Assembly: GCF_000027225.1 (NCBI RefSeq)
Contig: NC_013892.1
Span: 3,286,001 to 3,350,000 of the forward strand
Origin: Xenorhabdus bovienii SS-2004
Lineage (GTDB): Bacteria; Pseudomonadota; Gammaproteobacteria; Enterobacterales; Enterobacteriaceae
Direction: 5' to 3'
Length of the DNA stretch: 64,000 nt
Part shown: positions 9,151 through 17,713 of the stretch, in pieces
How positions within the stretch are numbered: the first letter of the stretch is position 1
How the letters are laid out: each line of letters opens with the position of its first letter
Notes under the pieces: model-generated
The model's input: only the letters and a program-made list of their open reading frames with translations
The model's database searches: none
What the model was told of the DNA's origin: nothing
Position numbers and translations under genes: made by a program

Positions 9151-9663
9151 ATGTCTTCACGCGGTGTGAACAAAGTCATTTTACTTGGTTATCTGGGACA
9201 AGACCCGGAAATCCGTTACCTGCCGACAGGGGGTACCGTGGCAACACTTTCACTGGCTACGTCAGAAAACTGGAAGGATAAACAAACCGGCGAATTGCGG
9301 GAAAAAACCGAATGGCACCGGGTGGTGATCTTCGGCAAGTTAGCAGAAATTGCCGAGGAATATTTGCATAAAGGGACTCAGGTTTACATTGAAGGGCAAC
9401 TGCAAACGCGTAAATGGCAGGATAATCAGGGTCAGGATCGCTATTCAACGGAAGTGGTGGTAAATGTGAATGGTTCGATGCAGATGTTGGGGAGCCGTAA
9501 TGATTCAAAGAGTATGGCACCTCAACAGGCAGGGCATAAGCCAGCACAAAAGCAGCCACCGCCTAAACCCGCTAATCAGGAAAGAAAAAACACGCAGCCG
9601 GTACAGGTCTCAGTTTCACCGGAAGAGGATGAAACCGACTGGGATTCGGCGATCCCGTTCTGA
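9151..9663 (+). CDS. ssb: Single-stranded DNA-binding protein (ICE copy)
   Basis: A 170-residue SSB with the OB-fold typical of the family ([24 protein letters not shown] ... [19 protein letters not shown] ... [13 protein letters not shown], residues 5-105). A Pro/Gln-rich linker leads to an acidic tip ending DWDSAIPF; the final IPF is the conserved partner-binding end. AGGAGAAA precedes the ATG. It protects single-stranded DNA during ICE replication and transfer and is the last gene of the replication module here. Confidence 0.95.
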   Translation: MSSRGVNKVILLGYLGQDPEIRYLPTGGTVATLSLATSENWKDKQTGELREKTEWHRVVIFGKLAEIAEEYLHKGTQVYIEGQLQTRKWQDNQGQDRYSTEVVVNVNGSMQMLGSRNDSKSMAPQQAGHKPAQKQPPPKPANQERKNTQPVQVSVSPEEDETDWDSAIPF

Positions 9664-9688
9664 ATGGTGTTTTTATCATTAACGTATA

Positions 9689-9720
9689 GCCCTGTGAAAA
9701 CAGGGCCTGTTTCTATTTTT
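9689..9720. terminator. Terminator between ssb and the convergent DUF4276 gene
   Basis: The stem GCCCTGT/ACAGGGC with a GAAA loop (9689-9706) is followed on the + strand by CTGTTTCTATTTTTT. It serves ssb and overlaps the end of the convergent gene at 9713, so it may act in both directions. Confidence 0.65.
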
Positions 9721-10384
9721 TCGGAGCAAATTGAATACGTGCTATCAAATTAGTCAGCATTTCTAACCACTGATTAAAATGCGGGCATTGAGAGCGAATG
9801 GTATCTAAACCTATATCACCGGCAATCAGTGGGCCATGCAAGGTTTTATGATAATGAGGGATGATGGTTAGAATCCGCTTGGATGGCGCCGTTTGCGGGC
9901 TATTATTAATATCCTCCGGGGTAGCAAATTCACTTCTGATGGCTTGTAGTGCAGCAATGGGGGCGCTGTCATCAAGCCAGTCTGCAAATTTTTCGGGTTG
10001 GCAAAATAGCAGCGCTTCAAATTCATGTAATAACAGATGGGGAATAAAATTGGCCTGCCCAATATCATCAGCAAAAGCCTGCTCCAGCTTCACTACCCGT
10101 TCGCTGGCAGCATTATCCCGTTGTTTGTTGTAATCGGGGAAATCAGTCGGCAGGCCATAGTAGTCGATGAGCGTGGTGACGAACGCACTGGGATCTTGCC
10201 GACACAAGCGGGTAATCTGGTGTTTTACTTTGCCATAACTTGTGATCCCGCCTTTTTGGCTGGCACTCGTCTGAGCCAATATAGGGGACAGGTAGATTTG
10301 CTGTGCAGAAAAATAAGGTGCCAGCACATCCCGCACGAAAGTTTCTTCTGTCTGCCCTTCGACAAAAACATTGATGCGGATCAT
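9713..10384 (-). CDS. DUF4276-family (TOPRIM-like) protein, probable effector of a defence pair
   Basis: A 223-residue DUF4276 protein starting MIRINVFVEGQTEETFV. The N-terminal VEGQTEE with a conserved Glu, the later TLIDYYGLP acidic motif and LLHEFEALLF are the TOPRIM/RloB-like signature seen in OLD-type nucleases. The start overlaps the stop of the upstream ATPase gene in an ATGA arrangement (10381-10384), showing tight coupling. In the literature, split ATPase + TOPRIM-like pairs (PARIS, AbiL, OLD relatives) act in phage defence, with the TOPRIM subunit as nuclease. That this pair does so is inference. Confidence 0.8.
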   Translation of the reverse strand: MIRINVFVEGQTEETFVRDVLAPYFSAQQIYLSPILAQTSASQKGGITSYGKVKHQITRLCRQDPSAFVTTLIDYYGLPTDFPDYNKQRDNAASERVVKLEQAFADDIGQANFIPHLLLHEFEALLFCQPEKFADWLDDSAPIAALQAIRSEFATPEDINNSPQTAPSKRILTIIPHYHKTLHGPLIAGDIGLDTIRSQCPHFNQWLEMLTNLIARIQFAPKK

Positions 10385-11472
10385 CGTTGTGGTCTCCCGC
10401 CGAGTAAGTTTTTCTTCCATAATTCCCCGAGGCTATAGTCTTCAAGCCATTCAGAAAGCATTTCATGATTCAGGCGTTTAAAAGTGGAGGCGCCTTGTTG
10501 CTTGTCGACAACAATCAGATCGTCAGCATCAAATTGGTTAACCAGTTCGACCGACTGGGTAGAAATAATAATTTGATGTTTATTGCTGGCATTTTTGATC
10601 AAACCTGCCAGTACGTTAATGGCATAGGGATGGAGTCCGAGTTCAGGTTCATCAATAATAATTGAGCCGGGCATATAATTTTCGGGTTGCAGCAATACGG
10701 TAGCCAATAAAATAAAGCGCAGAGTGCCATCAGATAGTTCACTGGCTTTAAAAGGAATGTCCTGCTCTTTTTCTGTCCATTCGAGTTGAATGTAATCGGC
10801 ATTATCCGGAGTGGATCGCAGGTAAAAATCACCAAAAAACGGTGCAACCATCTGAAGGGTTTTGATAATGCGCCTGTAATGCTGCGGATGATGTTTTTGC
10901 AGGCGATACAGAAATGCCGCTAAATTGGCACCATCCTCCCGCAGATAATCATTGTCATTAATACGATGAGTTTGTTTAACTCTGGCACTGTCACTCGTAT
11001 CATGAAAATGGTACACCCGCCAACGGAGCATGGCAGGTAAGGTATCATCGTTGATGCCTGTGTGATGTTTATCGACCTGAGATTCAAAATGACCCGAGCC
11101 GATATCATAATCACCGCTGATATTCCCAAAAAGTGATTCATGCCGGAACATCATACGATTGTCATTGGTGGATTCCAGTTCAAATTTATAGCCATTGTGA
11201 CCAAAATAAAGTTCAGAACTCATATATTCGGTTTTCTTACGGCTAAAATGCAGCAATGTATCAGGGCCGCCCATTTTGCCAACAAGAGACTGTAGACGAT
11301 GATCAAGTACGGTGGCAATGAGGCGAAAGAAACTGATAAAATTTGATTTTCCAGCACCATTGGCTCCAATGAGTACATTCAGGCATCCCATCGGTAAATC
11401 ACATTCCGCAATAGATTTGTAGCCTGTTATCTTAATTCGGCTTAAATGGTCATTATTGGTTACTGGTTTCAT
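10381..11472 (-). CDS. AAA/ABC-type ATPase (AAA_21, OLD-like) partner of the DUF4276 protein
   Basis: A 363-residue soluble ATPase of the RecF/SMC-like AAA_21 group. Walker A is GANGAGKS at residues 36-43, the ABC signature-like motif is ELSDGTLRFILLA (about 245-257), and Walker B with catalytic Glu is SIIIDEPELGLHP (about 270-282), followed by an IIISTQSVELVNQF D-loop/switch region. There is no fused TOPRIM domain; the neighbouring gene supplies it. The pair interrupts the ICE between ssb and the pilus/transfer genes, faces the opposite way and looks more AT-rich, all signs of an inserted accessory module. Confidence 0.85.
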   Translation of the reverse strand: MKPVTNNDHLSRIKITGYKSIAECDLPMGCLNVLIGANGAGKSNFISFFRLIATVLDHRLQSLVGKMGGPDTLLHFSRKKTEYMSSELYFGHNGYKFELESTNDNRMMFRHESLFGNISGDYDIGSGHFESQVDKHHTGINDDTLPAMLRWRVYHFHDTSDSARVKQTHRINDNDYLREDGANLAAFLYRLQKHHPQHYRRIIKTLQMVAPFFGDFYLRSTPDNADYIQLEWTEKEQDIPFKASELSDGTLRFILLATVLLQPENYMPGSIIIDEPELGLHPYAINVLAGLIKNASNKHQIIISTQSVELVNQFDADDLIVVDKQQGASTFKRLNHEMLSEWLEDYSLGELWKKNLLGGRPQR

Positions 11473-11563
11473 AATATTGCCTTTTCAGCATTATGCGATT
11501 CAAGTTTGCCTTATTATACACTTTTCTGACTGCGGCTTAATGGGTATAATCGTGGTTAAGTAC

Positions 11564-11617
11564 ACCTGCCACGCTGAGTCTTTCATTGAGAGAATGCGCA
11601 AATAGGCGGGTTTTTTT
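11564..11617 (+). terminator. Terminator-like stem upstream of the regulator region
   Basis: ACCTGCC (11564-11570) pairs with GGCGGGT (11605-11611) and is followed by seven T. A TATAAT sits just upstream at 11545-11550. Together these could bound a short transcript of about 60 nt. The long loop lowers confidence. Confidence 0.4.
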
Positions 11618-11723
11618 ATGTGTTAAATTGATGCAGAAGGCATAATCCAACAATTTTATTAACTTGTTAAACTTACACATTCGATTATTGAATTAGATAA
11701 CGGAATTCGTTAAAGTAAAAAAG

Positions 11724-11905
11724 CTATCGGCAAAATCCGATAGTGAGGAATCTCAGGCCTCATAAAAACACTCCACTGGTAGGATGTTTCTACCAGTGTG
11801 CCTGTTATCGCACCTTCTATGGCGGTTCAGGCGGGGGAGACTAACGTCTCACCGGTTGAGTGTACCCGGTACCTGAGAATCCCTGTCTTGAATCGCCACC
11901 ATTCA
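11724..11905 (+). ncRNA. Cluster of stem-loops resembling a phage C4-type antisense RNA leader
   Basis: At least five paired elements lie in a row: CTATCGG/CCGATAG (11724-11743), TGAGG/CCTCA (11744-11762), CACTGGTAG/CTACCAGTG (11774-11798), GTGC/GCAC (11798-11813) and a closing stem GGCGGTTCA/TGAATCGCC (11821-11896). The last encloses GAGAC-TAAC-GTCTC and a second inner hairpin, a three-way-junction shape. Position (just before a Ner/Nlp-type regulator) and layout recall the C4 antisense RNA of phages P1/P7 and its enterobacterial relatives. Family membership is from memory and should be treated as tentative. Confidence 0.5.
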
Positions 11906-11930
11906 ATAATCAAAAGAAGGGGAAGCAGGT

Positions 11931-12215
11931 ATGACTATGACTCACACTCAGAAAGACTGGCACCCAGCCGAAATTATTTGCGCATTACGCAAGCGTGGTA
12001 CAACACTCGCCGCCGTCTCCCGCGAAGCCGGATTAAGCTCTTCAACTCTCGCCAACACCCTGTCCCGCGCCTGGCCAAAAGGGGAATGGATCATTGCAAA
12101 TTATCTCGATGTTCATCCCTCTGAAATCTGGCCGAGTCGTTATTTTGACCAATATGGTCAGTTGATTGAGCGTACCGTGCGTAAAACGGTTTCAGCAGAA
12201 TCTTCAGAGCAATAA
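11931..12215 (+). CDS. Ner/Nlp-family DNA-binding regulator
   Basis: A 94-residue helix-turn-helix protein: MTMTHTQKDWHPAEIICALRKRGTTLAAVSREAGLSSSTLANTLSRAWPKGEWIIANYL. It belongs to the family of phage Mu Ner and bacterial SfsB/Nlp, with the WHPAEI opening and the AxSREAGLSxxTL recognition helix. The protein is preceded by a good Shine-Dalgarno (GAAGGGGAAG). It is the only obvious regulator in the ICE part of the window, so it may control the transfer operon that begins at 12328 or the upstream structured segment. Confidence 0.8.
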   Translation: MTMTHTQKDWHPAEIICALRKRGTTLAAVSREAGLSSSTLANTLSRAWPKGEWIIANYLDVHPSEIWPSRYFDQYGQLIERTVRKTVSAESSEQ

Positions 12216-12327
12216 GCGATAACGTTTTTATTTCCTAAAAGGCAGTTTCAGTTGTTGATTGAATAAATCCTGTTATTTCCTGCACATTGGCGCTTTGCGC
12301 TTTGATTGCCGGGCAGGAATAACAGGA

Positions 12328-12864
12328 ATGAGAATAACCGTATTAATGGGTGTATTGGTCACTATCCTGACGGGTTGCAATGCCCCGTCAAATAAACCGC
12401 CGTCTCAATGTGCTTCCGAAAAAGCCATTTCAGCAACGCAGCTCACGCGCAATATTCAGCCCGTCTCACCCGATATTTATCAACAAGCGCCGGAAGTAGT
12501 CCGTTACGGTCGTTATATCCTGGTAAGTACCGACCCAACAGCAGCACAGCGTGATCCGCTTTCCCAATTGATTGAGGTTCATATTCCGGCGTCTCAGCAT
12601 CCCACGGTAGCCGATGCCCTGCGTGACGTATTACGCCAGTCGGGTTATCGGTTATGTGCGCCTGAAAAAACCAATGACATTTTATATCGCCAGCCGTTGC
12701 CGTCTGTGCACTATCAGTTAGGCCCTGTCCGGCTGCGTACCGCTTTGCAGCTTATGGCAGGCCCGGCCTGGCAACTGGAGGTGGATGAGGTGCAACGTGA
12801 GGTTTGTCACCATTTGCGGCCGGGTTATCAGCTTCCACAACCCCGGCAGGGAAAGCAGCCATGA
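12328..12864 (+). CDS. PilL2-like lipoprotein (TIGR03748 family), first gene of the transfer operon
   Basis: A 178-residue lipoprotein with signal peptide MRITVLMGVLVTILTGC; the lipobox LTGC places the acylated Cys near residue 17. The mature part (YGRYILVSTDPTAAQRDPLSQLIEVHIP ... VADALRDVLRQSGYRLC) matches the PilL N-terminal family of PFGI-1-class ICEs (TIGR03748). I chose the ATG at 12328 because it starts the signal peptide; an upstream frame extension has none. Its stop overlaps the next gene by 4 nt. It is expected to sit in the envelope as part of the mating apparatus or pilus. Confidence 0.8.
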   Translation: MRITVLMGVLVTILTGCNAPSNKPPSQCASEKAISATQLTRNIQPVSPDIYQQAPEVVRYGRYILVSTDPTAAQRDPLSQLIEVHIPASQHPTVADALRDVLRQSGYRLCAPEKTNDILYRQPLPSVHYQLGPVRLRTALQLMAGPAWQLEVDEVQREVCHHLRPGYQLPQPRQGKQP

Positions 12865-13559
12865 GATTACATCAAATCGGTCTGGTAACGTGGATAGTGC
12901 TCATCAGCCCAACATGGGCAGCCACACCGTCACCCTTAACGTCGCAGCAGGCACATACGGTGGAAAGCCAAAAGCAAACATTGAGAATACAGGCCGGGCA
13001 ATGGGGATTGAGCACGGATGAATATCGGCGTTATCAGCAATTATTGAATGGTCCAAGGGGAATTCAGTCGCCGGGGCTTGATCCGTTGACAACCCTGGGG
13101 ATTGAAGCTGAAAGTGATGCAGAACGCCGCCGTTATGCTGAGCAGTGGGTCAAAGCGGAATTTGCCCGCACTGAAAAAGAACTGCGTTTTCAGCGGGAAG
13201 TGGATGCCGCCTGGCAACGATTATTTCCGGATATGTTGCCGGTCAATATGGAGAAATCCGGTGAGGCAAAGGGGCGTTTGGCGTTGTTTGTCAAAATCAA
13301 CGATTGCCCGCCGTGTGACGCCCGTTTAGCGGAAGTTCTGGCATTGATGCAACCGATTGACATTTATCTGGTCGACAGCAAGGGCAATGATGACACACTA
13401 CGGCAATGGGCCAAAAAACACCGTATCCCCGTTGAACGGGTACGCAACCGACACATCACATTGAATCATGATGCGGGGTACTGGTTCCGGTTCGGGCAGG
13501 GCATCATGCCGATTTTATTACGGCAGGGAGAGCAGGGATGGCAAATCACATCATTATGA
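12861..13559 (+). CDS. TIGR03759 (PFL_4693) family ICE protein
   Basis: A 232-residue exported protein with signal peptide MRLHQIGLVTWIVLISPTWA. Conserved features are GLSTDEYRRYQQLLNGPRGI...DPLTTLGIEA, an RRRYAEQWVKAEF helix and a C-terminal segment with KINDCPPCDARL. The CPPC pair followed by ...DIYLVDSKGNDDTLRQWAKKHRIP looks like a thioredoxin-type fold. Redox or structural activity in the periplasm is inference. In related ICEs a lytic transglycosylase gene normally follows; here the next gene is directly the TIGR03765 protein. Confidence 0.85.
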   Translation: MRLHQIGLVTWIVLISPTWAATPSPLTSQQAHTVESQKQTLRIQAGQWGLSTDEYRRYQQLLNGPRGIQSPGLDPLTTLGIEAESDAERRRYAEQWVKAEFARTEKELRFQREVDAAWQRLFPDMLPVNMEKSGEAKGRLALFVKINDCPPCDARLAEVLALMQPIDIYLVDSKGNDDTLRQWAKKHRIPVERVRNRHITLNHDAGYWFRFGQGIMPILLRQGEQGWQITSL

Positions 13560-14077
13560 AACGGCTGAGTGTATTTCCCGTTATCGGCCTGTTATGGATA
13601 AGTGCCTGCCATGCTGAACTGAACATCATTGCCGATTTAGGCGGCAAAGATGCCTCGCCTTTTTATGAAAGCATTAATGCTGAGCAACGCGATGAGCCTG
13701 TGTCATCGGTGCAAAATTCCTCACCTGAAATGGCAGGTGAAGCGGCGATGTTGCCTGTCAAAACACTGGAGCTGACGCCGGGAAAAGTGTCAAGCAGACC
13801 ACTGCAATTGCCGGGAATTGGGGCACTGTTTCTGATTGGGGATGATCCCGGTTCACGCCGGTGGTTAAGCCAGAATGCGGCCACATTGACGAAACTGCAT
13901 GCTGTGGGTCTGGTCGTCAATGTCAGGGAAATGGCGGGTTTGCAGTCACTGCGGGCATTGGCACCGGATTTATTGTTATCGCCTGCTTCCGGCACCGAGC
14001 TGGCTCGTCGATTGCAACTGCAACATTATCCGGTGTTGATCACGGAAACTCAACTTTCCCAACAGTTATCACCATGA
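13556..14077 (+). CDS. TIGR03765 (PFL_4695) family ICE protein
   Basis: A 173-residue exported protein (signal peptide MKRLSVFPVIGLLWISACHA). The C-terminal half (GIGALFLIGDDPGSRRWLSQNAATLTKLHAVGLVVNV) is the conserved TIGR03765 core. I prefer the ATG at 13556, which overlaps the preceding stop as ATGA and begins the signal peptide; another ATG lies at 13538. It overlaps traD in the same 4-nt way, so the genes 12328-16137 form one translationally coupled operon. Confidence 0.8.
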   Translation: MKRLSVFPVIGLLWISACHAELNIIADLGGKDASPFYESINAEQRDEPVSSVQNSSPEMAGEAAMLPVKTLELTPGKVSSRPLQLPGIGALFLIGDDPGSRRWLSQNAATLTKLHAVGLVVNVREMAGLQSLRALAPDLLLSPASGTELARRLQLQHYPVLITETQLSQQLSP

Positions 14078-16137
14078 GCCGCCATTATGTGGTTGAAGCC
14101 CTGCTGCGTCCTGCCGTCGAGCTGAATACTGCGGTGGTCTCAGTCGTTGCGGCTTTTGTCTGTATCAGGGCGCCTTGGGCCATCGCACTGGCACCTTCAG
14201 TCAGCTATGTCATGGCAGGCGGTTTTGCCGTACTGGCAATGATACGCACATGGCAGGGTATTCAGGTCATCCGTTATCGCAGAAACCTGCGTCGCCTGCC
14301 ACGTTACCAGATGAGCACCAGGCAAATTCCCGTCAGTCACCGGCAGTTGTTTCTGGGCAGGGGATTTCGCTGGCAACAGAAGCATACCCAGCGTTTGCAG
14401 GATACGCGACGACCGGAGGTCGAACGATTTGTGCAACCGTCTCAGGCTTATCAGCTTGCCCGCGCACTGGAGCGTCGAACTGAATACCGTTGGCCGGCAT
14501 TATCTGCGCTATTACGCAAAGACTCGCCATTTAATCCGGTACGTCCGCTGCCACCAGTGGGCGGTAATCCGGCACTCCACGGGATTGAACCACAGGAGAC
14601 TGATGTTTTTATGGATCTGCGCGAACGGGTCGGGCATACGCTGGTGATGGGGACTACCCGTGTGGGAAAAACCCGGCTGGCTGAACTGCTTATCACGCAG
14701 GATATCCGGCGCGGTGAAGTGGTGATCGTCTTTGATCCCAAAGGCGACGCTGATCTGTTAAGGCGCATTTGGGCAGAAGCGCACCGCGCGGGTCGCGGCA
14801 ATGAACTGTCCCTCTTTCATCTGGGCTGGCCGGAGATTTCGGCGCGTTATAACGCCGTCGGGCGGTTTGGCCGGGTGTCCGAAGTGGCTTCCCGTCTGGC
14901 CGGTCAGCTCAGCGGCGAAGGCAACAGCGCCGCGTTCCGTGAATTTGCCTGGCGGTTTGTCAATATTGTTGCCCGAGCTTTGGTGGCTCTGGGGCATCGG
15001 CCGGATTACCAGCTCATCACCCGCTACGTCAATAATATCAGCGAACTGTATCAGCGCTATGCCACCCGAATGATGGAGGAAAGACAGCCGGATCTGCTGG
15101 CGCAAATCAATCATTCCCTCAGCAAACTGAAAGAAAAAGACATTCCGCGCAATATGCAGGGGCAACCCGATGCCCTCCGGCTCTGGGCGATGGAAATGAC
15201 GCTGAGTTCTGACGCAGGCAAGCAACTCTATGACCCGATTCTGGATGGTCTGCGTTCTGCCGTGCGTTATGACCGTACCTATTTTGATAAAATTGTCGCG
15301 TCCTTATTGCCGCTGCTGGAGAAACTGACCACAGGCAAAATTGCGGAATTATTGTCACCGGATTATCTCAATATGGCGGATCTGCGTCCTATCTTCGACT
15401 GGGAACAGGTGATCCGCAAAAATGGGATTGTCTATATCGGGCTGGATGCGCTGTCTGACAGTGATGTGGCCTCGGCGGTAGGCAACAGCATGTTTGCAGA
15501 TTTGGTCAGTGTCGCCGGGCAAATTTACAAATATGGCATGAACGCCGGATTGCCGGTACGTCATGACGGTAAGCTAGCGATTAACCTGCATTGTGATGAA
15601 TTCAATGAACTGATGGGCGATGAATTTATTCCGCTGATTAATAAAGGTGGCGGCGCGGGCATGCAGGTGACGGCATATACCCAGACCTCCTCCGATATCG
15701 AGGCCCGTATCGGCAGCATGGCCAAAACGGCGCAGGTGATAGGTAACTTCAACACTTTGATTATGTTGCGTGTGCGGGATAACCGGACGGCAGAACTTCT
15801 CACCAGCCAGCTGCCGGAAGTGGAAATCTACAGTAAGACCCTGGTATCGGGGCATTCAGATATTGCTGATGTTGAACAGGGGCAGGATTTTACCTCGTCC
15901 ACACAAGATAGGGTAGGCACCGTCAAAACACCACTAATTACGCCCGCTGAAATGATTAACTTGCCGAAAGGGCAGGCGTTTGCGTTATTGGAAGGTGGGC
16001 AGTTGTGGAAAATCCGTATGCCTTTGCCAACGGGAGATGACGATGATGCTCTGATGCCGGCCAATTTGCAGAACATCGCTGAACAGATGCGCAGGCACTA
16101 CCGCACCAGTGAAAATTGGTGGGAAGAGAAGGGGTAG
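14074..16137 (+). CDS. traD: TraD-type conjugative coupling protein (type IV coupling ATPase)
   Basis: A 687-residue membrane ATPase of the SXT/TOL TraD subfamily (TIGR03743 type). Two N-terminal hydrophobic segments (about residues 15-60) anchor it in the inner membrane. Walker A is GTTRVGKT near residues 193-200, followed by VVIVFDPKGDADL; the Walker B region is NLHCDEFNELMGD near 505. It links the relaxase-DNA complex to the type IV secretion channel. The gene looks complete, although no relaxase gene is present in this window. It overlaps the upstream gene by 4 nt and is followed 9 nt later by the TIGR03747 gene. Confidence 0.95.
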   Translation: MSRHYVVEALLRPAVELNTAVVSVVAAFVCIRAPWAIALAPSVSYVMAGGFAVLAMIRTWQGIQVIRYRRNLRRLPRYQMSTRQIPVSHRQLFLGRGFRWQQKHTQRLQDTRRPEVERFVQPSQAYQLARALERRTEYRWPALSALLRKDSPFNPVRPLPPVGGNPALHGIEPQETDVFMDLRERVGHTLVMGTTRVGKTRLAELLITQDIRRGEVVIVFDPKGDADLLRRIWAEAHRAGRGNELSLFHLGWPEISARYNAVGRFGRVSEVASRLAGQLSGEGNSAAFREFAWRFVNIVARALVALGHRPDYQLITRYVNNISELYQRYATRMMEERQPDLLAQINHSLSKLKEKDIPRNMQGQPDALRLWAMEMTLSSDAGKQLYDPILDGLRSAVRYDRTYFDKIVASLLPLLEKLTTGKIAELLSPDYLNMADLRPIFDWEQVIRKNGIVYIGLDALSDSDVASAVGNSMFADLVSVAGQIYKYGMNAGLPVRHDGKLAINLHCDEFNELMGDEFIPLINKGGGAGMQVTAYTQTSSDIEARIGSMAKTAQVIGNFNTLIMLRVRDNRTAELLTSQLPEVEIYSKTLVSGHSDIADVEQGQDFTSSTQDRVGTVKTPLITPAEMINLPKGQAFALLEGGQLWKIRMPLPTGDDDDALMPANLQNIAEQMRRHYRTSENWWEEKG

Positions 16138-16146
16138 TTTCCGGTT

Positions 16147-16905
16147 ATGGCTCAATCAGAAAATCCCTCCCGTCAATCTTCCCAACCGCCCCGCAAGCAT
16201 GGCCTGTTGTATCGTCTGTTATGGGAATGGCCGTGGCAACTTATTGGGTTTATGGTGATGTCCTGGCTATTCAGCCTGTTACTGGAATATCTCGGTATGG
16301 CTTTTTTCTGGCCGGAACAGGGCGCCGCTCACAGTCAGAACATGATGAAGACAGAGCTTAACTATCTCTCCTCAGAATTTACCCGAAGTCTGTTGCTGTC
16401 AGAACCCTCACAAACCGTTTCGGCAGGGTTGGCGCAAGCCTATCAATGGCTGTTTGTGGACAGTGGTTTTATGAACTGGGTTCAGGGACAATCACAATAT
16501 CAGTTCCATAGCCGTAATGATTTTATGCGTGAATTAAATTCCGTATTACAGGGTGTATCGGGCTATTTGCAAGAATATTGGCTGGCCACGGTGTTTATCA
16601 CGATGGTGACGCTGATCCGACTGGTAATTTTGTTGTTATACGTACCCTTATTTGTGATGGTGATTTTGGTGGCACTGGTTGACGGGCTGGGACGTCGGGA
16701 CTTACGACGTTACGGAGCCGGGTATGAATCCAGTTTTGTCTATCACCATGCCAAGCGAGGGATAAAACCGGCCTGCACGGTTCCCTGTGTACTGTATTTA
16801 TCGTGGCCGAATGTGGTGTATCCTATGGTGATATTGTTGCCAGCAGCGCTATTTTTAGGTATGGCAGTGGTGATCACCACATCGATGTTTAAAAAGTATT
16901 TATAG
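16147..16905 (+). CDS. TIGR03747 (PFL_4697) family ICE membrane protein
   Basis: A 252-residue inner-membrane protein with hydrophobic segments near residues 30-52, 145-180 (two close segments) and 220-247, ending ...TTSMFKKYL. It belongs to the ICE family that directly follows traD in PFGI-1-class elements. The last 18 bases of the gene (16888-16905) are repeated at 17753-17770 beyond the next gene, a sign that cargo was inserted at its 3' end. Confidence 0.85.
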   Translation: MAQSENPSRQSSQPPRKHGLLYRLLWEWPWQLIGFMVMSWLFSLLLEYLGMAFFWPEQGAAHSQNMMKTELNYLSSEFTRSLLLSEPSQTVSAGLAQAYQWLFVDSGFMNWVQGQSQYQFHSRNDFMRELNSVLQGVSGYLQEYWLATVFITMVTLIRLVILLLYVPLFVMVILVALVDGLGRRDLRRYGAGYESSFVYHHAKRGIKPACTVPCVLYLSWPNVVYPMVILLPAALFLGMAVVITTSMFKKYL

Positions 16906-17021
16906 TCTGACGTACTTTCAAAAACAGAAAGTACAAATGTCGCTGTGGATTTTATTGAATTAATTTGATTAAAGAATTTTTGTCATCTTGCCTCGGTATT
17001 AATTGTTAAAAGGAATCAATA

Positions 17022-17675
17022 ATGGAAAATCAATTTGATACATTTTTGTCTGCTATAAAAAGGAAAAATAAGAATACAGTCCTTAATCCAATGCCCAGCG
17101 AAAAATTGAATCGTCTTCGTCTGCGAAAATACCGCGCCCCAAACAGAACAGAAACTGCACCTCTACCGAAGAGCCTCTCCGCGTTACTTGCTTATGATTG
17201 CGATCTCACCAACCCTTATGGCAATAAAGTATTTGAATATCTCATTGATTCAATAGAAAAAAATATAATAACCTCATGGGATCCTGATGAATTTGCTTTT
17301 TATGGTTCCTATTATGTCAGTAACATTCCTGACGTTGAAATGGAAGATTTAATGCCAATCTGGAATGATTCGCCTGATTTACCTGCTCTATTTTCGATCG
17401 CTCATCCGGGAGACCAACGTATTTGGATTTATACGTCTGAACTGGATGAAAATGGTGAATACCCGATTACAAGGCAAGAAGTGGAGGAGTTTTGGTTATC
17501 TGAGTGCTCTCTAATAGATTACTTATCAGGTATTTTCGAGATCGTGGAAGAAATTGATCCTGAGAATACATTTCAGGAGAAACGGGAGAAATATGAATTG
17601 AGAGACGCTGCATTATTAGAAAAAGAAAGGCTTCATGAAGCCTTTTACGAAAAAATGGCAGCGTATGAGGATTAA
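17022..17675 (+). CDS. Orphan SUKH-like protein, possible immunity protein (cargo)
   Basis: A 217-residue soluble acidic protein. The part LPALFSIAHPGDQRIWIYTSELDENGEYPITRQEVEEFWLSECSLIDYL (about 122-170) resembles the SUKH/SMI1-KNR4 group of toxin immunity proteins; the similarity is by eye only. AAGGAA precedes the ATG. The gene is more AT-rich than the flanking transfer genes and lies between two copies of an 18-bp sequence (16888 and 17753), so it is cargo inserted in the ICE. No matching toxin is adjacent. Confidence 0.55.
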   Translation: MENQFDTFLSAIKRKNKNTVLNPMPSEKLNRLRLRKYRAPNRTETAPLPKSLSALLAYDCDLTNPYGNKVFEYLIDSIEKNIITSWDPDEFAFYGSYYVSNIPDVEMEDLMPIWNDSPDLPALFSIAHPGDQRIWIYTSELDENGEYPITRQEVEEFWLSECSLIDYLSGIFEIVEEIDPENTFQEKREKYELRDAALLEKERLHEAFYEKMAAYED

Positions 17676-17713
17676 TATCCTTTTTATTAGAAGAATTATT
17701 CTGATGCTCTACG

